Assembly (NCBI GenBank): GCA_016708265.1 | Contig: JADJGA010000014.1 | Span: forward strand, 1-64,000 | Direction of reading: 5' to 3' | Length of the DNA: 64,000 bases | Origin: Saprospiraceae bacterium | GTDB taxonomy: Bacteria > Bacteroidota > Bacteroidia > Chitinophagales > Saprospiraceae | In this document: piece by piece, positions 35,765 to 45,812 of the stretch | Numbering within the stretch: the stretch's first letter is position 1 | Layout of the letters: every line of letters begins with the position of its first letter | Program-made: the position numbers and the translations under genes | Notes under the pieces: generated by a model | Databases searched by the model: none | Told to the model about the DNA's origin: nothing | What the model saw: only the letters and a program-made list of their open reading frames with translations

Positions 35765-37243
35765 TTAAACCCTGATGAACTTAAAAAACATGCAAAATTC
35801 TGAAGATTGAACTTTCAGAATATATAAACCTTCAACTAATCCGGAAATATCAATTGTTTCTTTTTGTCCCCTGAAGATACCGGAAAATACTTTGGTACCA
35901 TTAAGACTAAAAATATCAAATTCCAAATCGCCTATCCATAAATTATTTTCAAGAGTTACAAATTCTTCAGTTAGTGTTGGATAAACCCTAATGTCATCTG
36001 CAACCCGGACACTTTTTAATGAAACTGTATTAAGGTCTTTTAATGAGAAATAATATACCGCTCCGGAGAAAAACCCATTATCATCATCAGAGTATGCTCC
36101 AACCAGCAACCCGTGTTCATTAAATGCCAGACAGGAACCGAAAGCATCACTTTCATCTCCGTCAGAAGGAGTTATTTTTTTTGAGTAAACCCAGAATGCT
36201 CCTTCTTTTTTATACAAATATACGGAGCCGCTGTTGGTTCCGTTATCATCATCAAAATAGGAGCCAACAAATAGAACTGTGTCATTTGCCTCGAGAGCTA
36301 TACCAAAACCATCACCCTGAGATCCGTCAGGAGCAGAAATTTTCTGGCTCAATTTCCATTTTTGCTCAAAATTTCTGGCATAAATGTATACAGCACCGCT
36401 ATTATCTCCTTTGTCATCATCTTTTATTGCAGAAACAAAAGCATATTCATCAGTGATTTTTACTGTTGAGCCAAACTGATCCAGATCATCAAGTTCATCC
36501 GGTAAAAGTGCTGCAATTTCTTTCCATTCATTGCCATTATATTCAAAGATATAGGCTTTGCCAATATCATTTTTAGTTCCATTATAGAAAGGTGCTCCGA
36601 TTATCAGATAGTTTTTGTAAAGGTCAAGAGTAAGTCCGAAAAGAGACTGAGGCTCAGGATCAGAAGCATAAATTTTAGATATTATTTCCCAGTTATTATT
36701 AACCAGTTTCAGGGTATATATGCTTCCGCTGTTAGTGCCTTTATCATCGTCAAGGTATGCACATGAAACAGCATTGTCTTCATACATAGCTACTGTATTA
36801 CCAAATTCATCAGCTTCCTTACCATCCGAGGGAACAATTTTCTGGAAGAAATCCCATTTGCCTTCATTTTTTTTCAAAATATAAGCTGATCCACTGCTCG
36901 CACCAAGATCGCTGTCATGATGTGCACCTGTAATAAGGTAATTTCCATAAGAAGAAACAGAGTAACTAAAATAATCTTCGACAGCCCCATCATCAGGGAA
37001 TAGTTTTGATGTTTGTCCGAATTTATTGAAATTGAGATCAAAAACATATAAAGATCCTGAAGAGGTCCCGTTTTCATAATCGAGGTAGGCACTTATAAAA
37101 GCAGTATTGTCATTCAAATCTAAGTATCTTCCGAAAAACACACCTGTTCTTGGATCGTCAGGGATTATTTTCTGAGTATAATTCTGTGAAATTAATTCAA
37201 TTGAGCAAAAAACAAAGAATGATAAAATTAAGCTTTTAGGCAT
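35765..37243 (-). CDS. FG-GAP-like beta-propeller protein with T9SS sorting domain
   Basis: The frame is open to 37312, but MPKSLILSFFVFCSIELISQ is the signal peptide, so start 37243 (492 residues). About seven repeats of some 50 residues follow, each with 'FG', then 'D(D/S)D.GT.SGS.Y', as in FG-GAP / integrin-alpha-like beta-propellers that bind calcium through D-x-D-x-D loops. The end has a T9SS type A domain ('VYPTLTEEFVTLENN', 'LVEGLYILKVQS'). Function unknown; probably surface-exposed. Confidence 0.85.
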   Translation of the reverse strand: MPKSLILSFFVFCSIELISQNYTQKIIPDDPRTGVFFGRYLDLNDNTAFISAYLDYENGTSSGSLYVFDLNFNKFGQTSKLFPDDGAVEDYFSYSVSSYGNYLITGAHHDSDLGASSGSAYILKKNEGKWDFFQKIVPSDGKEADEFGNTVAMYEDNAVSCAYLDDDKGTNSGSIYTLKLVNNNWEIISKIYASDPEPQSLFGLTLDLYKNYLIIGAPFYNGTKNDIGKAYIFEYNGNEWKEIAALLPDELDDLDQFGSTVKITDEYAFVSAIKDDDKGDNSGAVYIYARNFEQKWKLSQKISAPDGSQGDGFGIALEANDTVLFVGSYFDDDNGTNSGSVYLYKKEGAFWVYSKKITPSDGDESDAFGSCLAFNEHGLLVGAYSDDDNGFFSGAVYYFSLKDLNTVSLKSVRVADDIRVYPTLTEEFVTLENNLWIGDLEFDIFSLNGTKVFSGIFRGQKETIDISGLVEGLYILKVQSSEFCMFFKFIRV

Positions 37244-37342
37244 ATTCTTAATGCTGACATATTTTTGATAAAATTTGCAATAACAATTTTTAGCCTTTTT
37301 GGCAAAAAGCAAATTTAATCAATAAAGTAATAATTCTTAGTT

Positions 37343-38470
37343 TTACTGTTTAAAGAATTTCAATATAGCTGAAATTATATAATCCTGAATTTCAGGTGTC
37401 ATTTCTGTATGTATTGGTAGTGATAATACTTGCTTGCAAAGCATATCAGTCACAGGCAAATAATCAACTGCTCCTGACAGATGTCTGAATGCTTTCTGTT
37501 CATATAATGGAACCGGGTAATAGATATTATTTGGAATACCTTCATTGTCGAGGCATTGTTTTAGTGCATCTCTTTTGCCGTTTTTTATCCTTAAAGTATA
37601 TTGATGAAATACGTGTGTCGAATTCTTGCATCTGTGAGGAGTTTGGATGTGGTCAATTTCTGAAAGAGCCTTATCATAATATGTTGCTGCTTTTTCACGT
37701 GCCAAAGCATAATCATCAAGGTATTTTAATTTCACATCAAGTATTGCAGCCTGGATCGAATCCAGCCTGGAATTTACACCGATTTTATCGTGATAATATT
37801 GTCTGCTCTGTCCATGATTCGCTATGACCCTCAGAGAAGTAGCCAGAGTGTCGTCATTTGTAAATATAGCTCCTGCATCACCATAGGCTCCCAGATTTTT
37901 TGCAGGAAAAAAGGAAGTTGTACCTATGTTGCCTATAGTTCCTGCTTGTTTTTTTTCTCCATTACTAAATGTATAAAGTGATCCTATAGCCTGGGCATTG
38001 TCTTCAATAACATATATACCATGCTTAGCAGCAATTTTAATGATTGCTTCCATATCAGCACTTTGTCCGAACAAATGTACAGGTACAACAGCTTTGGTTT
38101 TTTCTGTTATTGCCTTTTCAAATATTTCACCTGTCAGATTGAATGTATCAGGATCAACATCTACCATCACAGGGGTCAATCCTAACAGTGCAATTACTTC
38201 AGCAGTTGCCACATAAGTAAATGCAGGTACAATGATCTCATCGCCCTGATTCAGTTCAAGAGCTATCAGAGCAATCTGCAAAGCATCTGTACCGTTAGCG
38301 ACAGGAATAACATGGCTTACTCCAAGATACTCTTCCAGATTTTTTTGAAATTCCTTAACTTTTGGACCATTTATAAAAACTGATGATTCGATAACATCAA
38401 TTACAGCCTTGTCAATTTCATTTTTTATTTTTTTATACTGACCCGAAAGGTCTACCATTTGTAGTTTCAT
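37343..38470 (-). CDS. DegT/DnrJ/EryC1/StrS aminotransferase, WbpE-like
   Basis: This 375-residue PLP aminotransferase of sugar nucleotides has PLP-Lys in 'TTSFFPAKNLGAYGDAGAI' (about residue 190), 'NGTDALQIALIALEL' in the cofactor pocket, 'FTYVATAEVIALLG' and 'HGQSRQYYHDKIGVNSRLDSIQAAIL'. From memory these blocks fit WbpE/WlbC-type enzymes, which aminate the C3 of a UDP-2-acetamido-3-keto-uronic acid. With the dehydrogenase two genes upstream this predicts a 2,3-diamino-uronic acid precursor for the polysaccharide, but the 3-dehydrogenase and acetyltransferase that complete such a path are not in the window. Confidence 0.87.
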   Translation of the reverse strand: MKLQMVDLSGQYKKIKNEIDKAVIDVIESSVFINGPKVKEFQKNLEEYLGVSHVIPVANGTDALQIALIALELNQGDEIIVPAFTYVATAEVIALLGLTPVMVDVDPDTFNLTGEIFEKAITEKTKAVVPVHLFGQSADMEAIIKIAAKHGIYVIEDNAQAIGSLYTFSNGEKKQAGTIGNIGTTSFFPAKNLGAYGDAGAIFTNDDTLATSLRVIANHGQSRQYYHDKIGVNSRLDSIQAAILDVKLKYLDDYALAREKAATYYDKALSEIDHIQTPHRCKNSTHVFHQYTLRIKNGKRDALKQCLDNEGIPNNIYYPVPLYEQKAFRHLSGAVDYLPVTDMLCKQVLSLPIHTEMTPEIQDYIISAILKFFKQ

Positions 38471-38478
38471 GAGGGGAA

Positions 38479-39033
38479 TCAGAGTTTTAATTTATCAGTG
38501 AATTTTATTATTCTGGTATCTACTTCGAATTTTAAGGCATAACCTACATTTTCCAGTGTAACTATCAGAGTGTTATTATTTGATTTTTCGAGCACTCTGC
38601 CTTTTAACCCAAATAACGGTCCTTCAGTGATCATCACTTCTTTACCCGCCAAATTCTCATTATTCAGCAATTGTGCTTCTACGTTTTGAATTTCACCGGT
38701 GATTAGTTTCAGATAATCAATTTCAAATTGAGGGATAACTGATATTTTTCCTGAGTTTTTAAGAAATTTGATAACTCCCAGAGTATTCAGAATATTGATA
38801 TAGTGTTCTTTTAATATTTTGACAAAAACATAATTATTGATCAGTGGAACTTCATATCTTTTAATCTTCCTCTCATACCTTCTGATTCTATTTACAAGTG
38901 GAAGATATACCTCATAACCTTTATTTAAAAGTTCTTCAGCTACTCTTTTCTCATGCCTTGTATATGTATATACGACATGCCATTGTTCGCCTTCATGATT
39001 GATATTATATTTTAAAACTGATTTTGAAATCAT
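38479..39033 (-). CDS. UpxY-family transcription antiterminator (NusG paralog)
   Basis: This 184-residue protein has an NGN domain ('WHVVYTYTRHEKRVAEELLNKGYEVYLPLVNRIR', residues 18-51) and a KOW domain ('LAGKEVMITEGPLFGLKGRVLE', about 128-150). UpxY proteins load on RNA polymerase in the leader of capsule operons and let it pass early stops. Here the gene lies inside the locus, 2 bases after the dehydrogenase stop, instead of at its front as in Bacteroides. Confidence 0.88.
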   Translation of the reverse strand: MISKSVLKYNINHEGEQWHVVYTYTRHEKRVAEELLNKGYEVYLPLVNRIRRYERKIKRYEVPLINNYVFVKILKEHYINILNTLGVIKFLKNSGKISVIPQFEIDYLKLITGEIQNVEAQLLNNENLAGKEVMITEGPLFGLKGRVLEKSNNNTLIVTLENVGYALKFEVDTRIIKFTDKLKL

Positions 39034-39035
39034 TA

Positions 39036-40328
39036 TCAGAGTCTCCAGTATGTTAAACTTTTATCTTCAGGATAGCGGTAAATTGCCTTTAAATCAAAAA
39101 GGACAGGATTATTTTTCATGATTGATTTGAAAAAAGCAAAATCCAAATCCTTATATTTATTATGATTAACTGCAACTATTATAGCATCATAGTCCTTATC
39201 ATTTTTGGTTTTCATTTTTATCTTATATTCATGATGAAAATCTTCTGGTGATGCATAAGGATCAACCAGATCAACTTCAACAGAATAATCAATCAATTCC
39301 TGAGCAAGGTTGGCAATTTTAGAGTTTCTTATGTCAGATACATTTTCTTTGAATGTAACACCCATAATCAGTACTTTTGATTCTTTTGGATTTTTACCAT
39401 TCTGGATCAGTGTCTGGACCAGTTTTTTTGCGACATAAGCAGGCATTCCGTCATTAATTCTCCGTCCGCTTAATATCACCTGAGGGTCGTATCCCAGTTG
39501 TTTTGCCTTGTAAACCAGATAATAAGGGTCCACACCAATGCAATGACCTCCAACCAGACCGGGATAGAACTTTATAAAATTCCATTTTGTTGCAGCGGCT
39601 TCAATGACTTCCATGGTGTCAATTCCAATTTTATCGAATATAATTGAAAGTTCGTTCATAAGGGAAATATTAAGATCCCGCTGAGTGTTTTCAATTATTT
39701 TCGCTGCTTCTGCCACTTTTATGCTCGATGCTTTATAAATGCCGGCAGTGATAGCTTCCGCATAGACTTTTTCTATTTCATCTGCTGATTCCTTATCGCA
39801 TCCTGAGACTATTTTCAGGATTTTATGAACCGGCCTTTCCTTGTCACCAGGGTTTATTCTTTCAGGTGAATAACCAACCTTGAAATCAGTACAAAAACTA
39901 AGTCCTGAAAACTTTTCAATCAAAGGAACACAGTCCTCTTCGGTAGAACCGGGATAAACTGTTGATTCATACACAACATAATCTCCCTTTTTTATGACTT
40001 TCCCGATTGTTTCTGATGCACTGAGCAGAGGCCTTAAATCCGGTACTGCATGTTCATCGACAGGAGTCGGGACTCCCACTATATAAAATTTTGCTTCTTT
40101 TATATCTTCAATATCAGATGTGTAAACAATGCTTTTATCTTCAAATTCTTTCGACTCCAGTTCTTCCGATGGATCTATGCCTTTTTTCATTAATTCAACA
40201 CGGGCTTTATTTATATCAAACCCTATTACATCAAAATATTTTGCAAATTCGAGGGCAAGAGGCAAGCCTACATAGCCTAATCCGACCACACATATTTTAT
40301 ATTCTCTGTTTTTTAATTCTTTATACAT
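39036..40328 (-). CDS. UDP-N-acetyl-hexosamine 6-dehydrogenase (WbpO/TviB-like)
   Basis: This is a 430-residue nucleotide-sugar dehydrogenase. It has the Rossmann motif GLGYVGLPLALEFAK (16-30) and the further family blocks 'VYESTVYPGSTEEDCVPL', 'GYSPERINPGDKER', 'IENTQRDLNISLMNEL' and 'GLVGGHCIGVDPYYL' with the catalytic Cys in GGHCIG. The closest remembered wording is WbpO/TviB, which make UDP-GalNAcA or UDP-GlcNAcA. It should supply the acidic sugar used by the polysaccharide locus. Confidence 0.88.
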   Translation of the reverse strand: MYKELKNREYKICVVGLGYVGLPLALEFAKYFDVIGFDINKARVELMKKGIDPSEELESKEFEDKSIVYTSDIEDIKEAKFYIVGVPTPVDEHAVPDLRPLLSASETIGKVIKKGDYVVYESTVYPGSTEEDCVPLIEKFSGLSFCTDFKVGYSPERINPGDKERPVHKILKIVSGCDKESADEIEKVYAEAITAGIYKASSIKVAEAAKIIENTQRDLNISLMNELSIIFDKIGIDTMEVIEAAATKWNFIKFYPGLVGGHCIGVDPYYLVYKAKQLGYDPQVILSGRRINDGMPAYVAKKLVQTLIQNGKNPKESKVLIMGVTFKENVSDIRNSKIANLAQELIDYSVEVDLVDPYASPEDFHHEYKIKMKTKNDKDYDAIIVAVNHNKYKDLDFAFFKSIMKNNPVLFDLKAIYRYPEDKSLTYWRL

Positions 40329-40352
40329 AAATTGATATTATTAATTCTAATG

Positions 40353-41465
40353 TTAATTATCCAAAGCTTCCCGAATTATTTTTCTAAATATGATAAATAG
40401 AGTACTTATGAAAATTCCCAGGAAAAGTCCTATCATCATAGATTTTACTATCGAGGTTTTTACGCCTGAAATTGGCATTATCGGCCTGTCTATGGGCTGT
40501 ACAAACGGCATTTGATTCCTGACTGCAAAATCAGATATTTCAAGATTTTTCAGAGTTTCCGAATACATTATTGTGAGCTTCTGGATGTCTCTTGTATGTC
40601 TTCTTGAAGGCAGCTTTGTGGTACTTCCCCAAGATGCTATATTTCTGTCTTCGATCGCTGCAGCACCTGCTTCTTTACCCTGAAGCAGAGCAAAAATGGA
40701 ATCAGTTTTGGCTTTTAACACGTCATAGGTGGCTTTTTGTTTTTCAATTGTTTTTTCTATATAAAACCTGCTTAAATTATCGAATACTTTGTTTGTAATT
40801 GCAATTGACAATTCAGGATTGGTTGTATTGGTGGAAATATGCATTATTCCACTCTCTTTATCAAAACCATTTGTCATCACTCCTGCACCCCCGGTATCAG
40901 GATCACCGGCTATTAAATTGAAAACGCTTTTGAGGGCAGAATTTTCAAGATCATTGAATTTTTCAAAGTTCCCGTTTTTAAATAAAAATCCTTTCAGTGG
41001 ATTTTCTTTTGCAAATGGTTTCATATAAAGGGGGACTGATGCCCATCTGCCTAATGTGTCCTGATTAATTATTATGTGATTGGCCAGGAAATCTTCCTTT
41101 CCGTTTATTTTGACTTTTTCAAATATTGCTTTTTCAACAATCCTTCTAGATTTGTTGAGAATCATTATTTTATTCTTGTTGAATTCACTTTTTTCACCAA
41201 AACCAAATTGACCCAATATACCACCCAATCCTGATAGACTGCTGCCTTCAGTCTGGTTTATCATAAATGTCAGTTTTGCCTTATATGAGTATTCTGATTT
41301 TATTGATTTATAAGCCAGGTAAGATAGAAACAGAAATGTAACAAGCAAAACTATTTTCCAATGTTTGACGACTTCAGTGAAATAATCCTTTATTTTAAGA
41401 ATTATCTCTTTAAGGGTGATTTCATCATCATTAAAGGAATCAGGATTTGTATTAATTTCAGACAT
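40353..41465 (-). CDS. Wzz-type polysaccharide chain-length regulator
   Basis: This 370-residue inner-membrane protein has a first helix at about residues 38-56 ('HWKIVLLVTFLFLSYLAYKSI'), a large periplasmic coiled-coil region (about 60-335) and a second helix near the end ('SIVKSMMIGLFLGIFISTLFIIF'), preceded by the proline-rich 'VQPIDRPIMPISG' found before the second helix of Wzz proteins. No tyrosine kinase domain is fused. It sets the length of the polymer made by a polymerase that is not in the window. Confidence 0.88.
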   Translation of the reverse strand: MSEINTNPDSFNDDEITLKEIILKIKDYFTEVVKHWKIVLLVTFLFLSYLAYKSIKSEYSYKAKLTFMINQTEGSSLSGLGGILGQFGFGEKSEFNKNKIMILNKSRRIVEKAIFEKVKINGKEDFLANHIIINQDTLGRWASVPLYMKPFAKENPLKGFLFKNGNFEKFNDLENSALKSVFNLIAGDPDTGGAGVMTNGFDKESGIMHISTNTTNPELSIAITNKVFDNLSRFYIEKTIEKQKATYDVLKAKTDSIFALLQGKEAGAAAIEDRNIASWGSTTKLPSRRHTRDIQKLTIMYSETLKNLEISDFAVRNQMPFVQPIDRPIMPISGVKTSIVKSMMIGLFLGIFISTLFIIFRKIIREALDN

Positions 41466-41530
41466 ATTACGATATTACTTATATTTGGGGTGCAAAAATA
41501 TGATTTTTTCTGATACAATTCAAATATTTA

Positions 41531-43252
41531 CTAGTAATCCGGAGTAGTTCTATTAATATTGAATCGCAAACCACCTCCAAAATAGAGTTCTTCTGATTTC
41601 AGTTCGTTTTCAAAATGATCGGAATAATAGATTATATCAAAATCAACGAAATAATTATGAAAAATCATATAACTGAGATTTAGTTTGTATTGTGACTTTT
41701 TATTTTTGTTACCGTATCCTATGAAATAACCGTAGTCAATTAATTTTCCATCGGCATCCAGTGGCCGTGAGGTATTTGATTTTAGTATATTTGCTCCATA
41801 ACTTCTGTTACCCTTATCTTCACCCTGAGTTGCAAAAATGGCATTTGCATACGCGAAAAAATTCTTAAACGGTTTATAATTAAGACTAAAGATCAGTTCC
41901 TTAAAATTTGCTCCTAATGGATGTGCCAAAGCCTGATTGAAATGGCTGTAACTATTCAGACTGTCAGTATGCGAATAAGTATATGGCCGTACAATATTGG
42001 TTTCCACCTGAAAGTCCAGCTGGTCGATATTAAGCAAATCAATGTATTTTAGGCCCAACTGCAAACCATATTTATTAGCCCACCATGTTTTGTCTTCATT
42101 AAGAATTTTGAAATTGAATTCGTCGAGTAAAAACTGTCCATAAAAAGAAAATCTCTTAAGGAAATTATACTTCCAGTCAATCCCTACAAGAACATTGTCT
42201 GGACTACCTACGAAATGTTCAACTGTCCTGTACAATATTACGGGATTCAGATATTGCAGTTCGAAGTGATTGTCCCTGTTAAGGATAACAGTTTCAAAAA
42301 GTCCAATTTCAAAATTTCTGGCAGGGCTATATTTCAGATAATGGGCTGCCATATATTTTTTTGGGATTATATCGTCTGAGCCAACTTGTCGGTGGCTGAC
42401 AGCAGATAATTCAGCAAATATATTTTGGTAATGGAATTTCCATACTCTGGTGTCAAATTTCAAATAAAAGTAATTGTGGCTATAATCAGATAGAAACAGT
42501 GATCTTATCCCGTTTCCTATTTTAAATTTTCCATGTCCGATCTGTGTATTTATGCTTTTTGAAATATTAAAACCGACATTAGCCTGTGCATTCATAAAGT
42601 CATATCCGATCACATTATCCAGAATACTGCTGTTGAAAGGTTTATAAAGCCCTTGCCCCGGGACAGTAAGATCCCTGTTGATTTTTTTGTCCAGATGATT
42701 TAAAAAACTCTGCTGGGTCTCAAGAAGTGAGGTATAAAAATATATTTTTTTATCTACCTGTCCTGAAATTGAGAAACCTCTGGAGTTCTGAAATACCAGT
42801 CTGTCATTTTTTATATCTTTTCCTGCCGAAATATTTACGACCGGATCAACCTGAATAAAGAAGTTTTCAGTATTTGCAGAATAAAAAGTTGCAGGATTTT
42901 TATAGAATATACCTAAAAGTCCCTTCCTTTTTTTTTCTTCAATTATTGGTATAATTTCATTGATATTCAATTCTTTATTCCATTCGTTAAAGTCAGCGAG
43001 TATATATTTTAGATTTTCGATTTCTCTGACAGAGATATTTTTAACAGAATCTAAAGTATACTTTGATTTTAAGGACAAATCCACTAAGGAATTTGGTAAA
43101 GAGGTGTTATTTGATTTTTTCGTATTATATTTAATATCAAGTCTGTCAGAATAATGCCGGATAAGATCATTTTCGGGCTGAATTGGTATTTGTGCATGTA
43201 ATGCCCAAAAATAAGCTGTAAAACATAAAATCAATAAAGATGCCCTTTTCAT
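41531..43252 (-). CDS. Wzi-family capsule assembly / RemB-like outer-membrane protein
   Basis: The signal peptide is residues 1-20 (ALHAQ). A barrel-like body follows, with the family phrase 'GHGKFKIGNGIRSLFLSDYSHNYFYLKFDTRVWKFHYQNIFAEL' in the middle and an end 'GGGLRFNINRTTPDY'. This is the Wzi/RemB pattern: Wzi anchors capsule at the surface in Gram-negatives, and RemB is linked to gliding in Flavobacterium. It is the first gene of the polysaccharide unit, 65 bases before wzz. Confidence 0.82.
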   Translation of the reverse strand: MKRASLLILCFTAYFWALHAQIPIQPENDLIRHYSDRLDIKYNTKKSNNTSLPNSLVDLSLKSKYTLDSVKNISVREIENLKYILADFNEWNKELNINEIIPIIEEKKRKGLLGIFYKNPATFYSANTENFFIQVDPVVNISAGKDIKNDRLVFQNSRGFSISGQVDKKIYFYTSLLETQQSFLNHLDKKINRDLTVPGQGLYKPFNSSILDNVIGYDFMNAQANVGFNISKSINTQIGHGKFKIGNGIRSLFLSDYSHNYFYLKFDTRVWKFHYQNIFAELSAVSHRQVGSDDIIPKKYMAAHYLKYSPARNFEIGLFETVILNRDNHFELQYLNPVILYRTVEHFVGSPDNVLVGIDWKYNFLKRFSFYGQFLLDEFNFKILNEDKTWWANKYGLQLGLKYIDLLNIDQLDFQVETNIVRPYTYSHTDSLNSYSHFNQALAHPLGANFKELIFSLNYKPFKNFFAYANAIFATQGEDKGNRSYGANILKSNTSRPLDADGKLIDYGYFIGYGNKNKKSQYKLNLSYMIFHNYFVDFDIIYYSDHFENELKSEELYFGGGLRFNINRTTPDY

Positions 43253-43347
43253 TTATCTTTTTTTAAATTAGACTTCAAAGATAGGCATATTATTTTTTAT
43301 AAACTTACAAAGTTTTAAACTTTTAAGTTTATAAGAAGCTCATTGAG

Positions 43348-43371
43348 TGAAAAATTTATAAGAATTTTTCA
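43348..43371. repeat. Palindromic dispersed element, copy 4
   Basis: TGAAAAATTTATAAGAATTTTTCA with flank 'CTCATTGAG', the same family as 4626, 6526 and 26488. It lies between the lpxK stop and the Wzi/RemB start, possibly acting as terminator of the mre operon. Confidence 0.65.
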
Positions 43372-43456
43372 GGTTAAGGGTTTATAGCAATAAACCAAAC
43401 TATAACAGTTTAAAAACTGCATTTTTTCTGATTAAAGCACAATATAGAGAAAGCTA

Positions 43457-44524
43457 TCATGATTTGAATTGGAGGAGAAAATCTTTAATGTAGTTGTCAA
43501 ATTGCCTTTTTTGATCAAACAGGAAATTAACAGATACAGGCAACACAAAAACAGGCAGATTGTTGGTTAGGATATAGTTTCTATAATCATTAAGTCTCAT
43601 TGCATCCTTTTCGGTGGTTAGTATTATTTTGTTTTCCCCTTTAAGTTCAGAGAAAACTCTTTTTAAATTTTCAATTTCATCAAAAGAGAATTCATGATGA
43701 TCATTGAATTCCATAGAATGCAAGTCACATCCGGTTTTTTGCAGATAAGATATTAAATAGGAAGCAGAAGCTAAAGCACTTATAAGCAGTATTGGCTGAT
43801 CTTTTTTTATTTCAGTCCTTTTATATATATCATACATAAAATAAGGCTGAAAATACTGATAAAAACTAAAAAATACTTTCTGTGACTTTAAAGGAGATAG
43901 TCTGAGCAAAAACTCATTTTTTTTCTCTTCGTCAAGGTCAAGTGGACATTTTGTGACAATTATAGTATCTGCCCTCTTGTAGGCAGATCTCCATTCCCTC
44001 AATCTTCCGAATGGGAGGAAAAAATCATCAAAAAATGGATAGTCATATTCGGTAAGAAGAATACTCAAACCAGGATCAATTTCCCTGTGCTGAAATGCAT
44101 CATCCAGTAATACAGTTTGAATATCAGGTGATTTCATAAGCATCTGAGATATTCCTTCAACTCTTGATTCTGCAACAAAAACTTTAATATCGGGATATTT
44201 TTTCCGGAACAGCAAAGGTTCGTCACCGGCATTTTTGACATCAGAGTCAGGCAATACTTCCTGAAATCCCTTGCTCGTCCTTTTATATCCACGGCTTAAT
44301 ACCGATATTCTAATGAATGGTTTAAGTAAATTAATCAGATATTCAGTATGTGGAGTTTTACCTGTTCCACCAACACTCAGATTGCCTATGCTAATTACCG
44401 GCAGAGTGAATTTTATTGGCATCAAGAACTTGAGGTCGTATAATTTCGAATATAACTCAGCAAAAAAACCATAGATCAAAGCTACAGGAAGCAACAAAAT
44501 TTTTAATACCCAATTTCTTACCAT
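43457..44524 (-). CDS. lpxK: Tetraacyldisaccharide 4'-kinase
   Basis: This 355-residue enzyme phosphorylates the 4' position of the lipid A disaccharide. It has the N-terminal membrane anchor 'LKILLLPVALIYGFFAELY', Walker A 'SVGGTGKTPHTEYL' (residues 48-61), 'ISVLSRGYKR', 'AGDEPLLFRKKYP' and 'VLLDDAFQHREI'. It is last gene of the mre operon, 10 bases after the DUF2851 gene, so lipid A synthesis is co-expressed with wall synthesis. Confidence 0.93.
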   Translation of the reverse strand: MVRNWVLKILLLPVALIYGFFAELYSKLYDLKFLMPIKFTLPVISIGNLSVGGTGKTPHTEYLINLLKPFIRISVLSRGYKRTSKGFQEVLPDSDVKNAGDEPLLFRKKYPDIKVFVAESRVEGISQMLMKSPDIQTVLLDDAFQHREIDPGLSILLTEYDYPFFDDFFLPFGRLREWRSAYKRADTIIVTKCPLDLDEEKKNEFLLRLSPLKSQKVFFSFYQYFQPYFMYDIYKRTEIKKDQPILLISALASASYLISYLQKTGCDLHSMEFNDHHEFSFDEIENLKRVFSELKGENKIILTTEKDAMRLNDYRNYILTNNLPVFVLPVSVNFLFDQKRQFDNYIKDFLLQFKS

Positions 44525-44534
44525 ATCATTTTAT

Positions 44535-45812
44535 TTATTTGATCTTCATAATTTCATATCCTATGGGACATTCCAGACATTTCTGAAGATCGCAATTATT
44601 TGATTTTAATTCGAGAAGTGCCTGACTGTCAAATGCTGTTTTTATATCAAAACCAAGAGTGTGCCATTTTTTTATTATTGAATTGTTTTCAGAAGGAATT
44701 TCTGTTAACAGGTTTATTGCTAAATCTTTATGATATTCAGATCCATTCAGGTATCCGTATAAAAATATTGTTGGGATCACGGTATTGATTAAAAGTATGT
44801 CAAGAGAAGATCTGCCAATTGTCTTTTTTTTCTTTGAAGATAGAATATCAAAACTGAAATGATCAGACCAGTATCGGGATGCATCTGAATTGAATATTTT
44901 CCTGAGATTTTCAATAGTTTTTTGTTGTAGTGTCTTTTCAAGTAAATTCTGATTTTGATATATTAGATTTGCAAGCTGGGCAATTCTTATTGCAGGAAAG
45001 TTATAAGGCCTGAGCCTCGAATATTTCCATACTGAGACTGGAATTGATTTCAGATTGTATTTTGCTTTGTAATGTTTGTATTCTGTTTTGAGCTTATTTG
45101 GGTAATCATCCTTGAAATCATTATTTAAGAATCCTGCCTGACCAAACAACAATGCTTCAATTTTCAAAATATCATCGCTCTCCTTTAGGATCAAGTTGAG
45201 AGGACAGGATTCAGCAAGCATTTCAAAAGCATCAGCATTTATACTCATACCGAAATAGCGTGAAAGATAGATATAGAAAGACTCAGTCCAGTTGTTTTGT
45301 TTTTTATCAAGAATATCTTTCAATTGCCTGGCTTTTCTAAACAGCCTTTCAGTAACAGCTTTTTCTATAGTGGTGGTTTTTGTTATTTCATTTATTTTAC
45401 CTATCATTTTTTCGCATGGGATCCAGTTATTGTTAAACCTGAGCAATTTGTAGTTTTTGATATCAGTTTTATCAATCCTGTGTTTTAATTCGAGGCAAGG
45501 TATAATAAAACCTGATTCGGTTTTAATGTTTTGATCATGTTCATAGACAACATGTAAAATTACATTGTTATAGGATGGATCAATATGGTGTGAGTGCTTT
45601 TCCCAATCTGATGAAAATACATGCATCTCAATATTGCCATACCAGGTTGTATCTCCGATCTTCAACTTTGCATTGCTGAAATCCGGCCCGGAATCTGTGT
45701 TTTGATCTCCAAACTTCTCGATCTTGACATCAAGACCTTCAGTGGTACATAGGCTTTGAAAATTGAACTTTCTGAGTTTCCATAAGTAATATAAAAAATC
45801 TTCTCTGATCAT
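44535..45812 (-). CDS. DUF2851 family protein
   Basis: This 425-residue protein has the DUF2851 marks 'EDFLYYLWKLRKFN', 'GDQNTDSGPDFSNAKLKIGDTTWYGNIEMHVFSSDWEKHSH' near the start and 'CLECPIGYEIMKIK' at the end with two Cys. It is a common Bacteroidota family without known function. It overlaps the folA stop by 4 bases, so it is coupled to folA. Confidence 0.88.
   Translation of the reverse strand: MIREDFLYYLWKLRKFNFQSLCTTEGLDVKIEKFGDQNTDSGPDFSNAKLKIGDTTWYGNIEMHVFSSDWEKHSHHIDPSYNNVILHVVYEHDQNIKTESGFIIPCLELKHRIDKTDIKNYKLLRFNNNWIPCEKMIGKINEITKTTTIEKAVTERLFRKARQLKDILDKKQNNWTESFYIYLSRYFGMSINADAFEMLAESCPLNLILKESDDILKIEALLFGQAGFLNNDFKDDYPNKLKTEYKHYKAKYNLKSIPVSVWKYSRLRPYNFPAIRIAQLANLIYQNQNLLEKTLQQKTIENLRKIFNSDASRYWSDHFSFDILSSKKKKTIGRSSLDILLINTVIPTIFLYGYLNGSEYHKDLAINLLTEIPSENNSIIKKWHTLGFDIKTAFDSQALLELKSNNCDLQKCLECPIGYEIMKIK

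Noticed and set aside
36124..36456. Plus-strand frame of 110 codons rich in His and Gln
   Set aside because: Antisense to the Asp-Gly repeats of the FG-GAP-like gene; no start or family.
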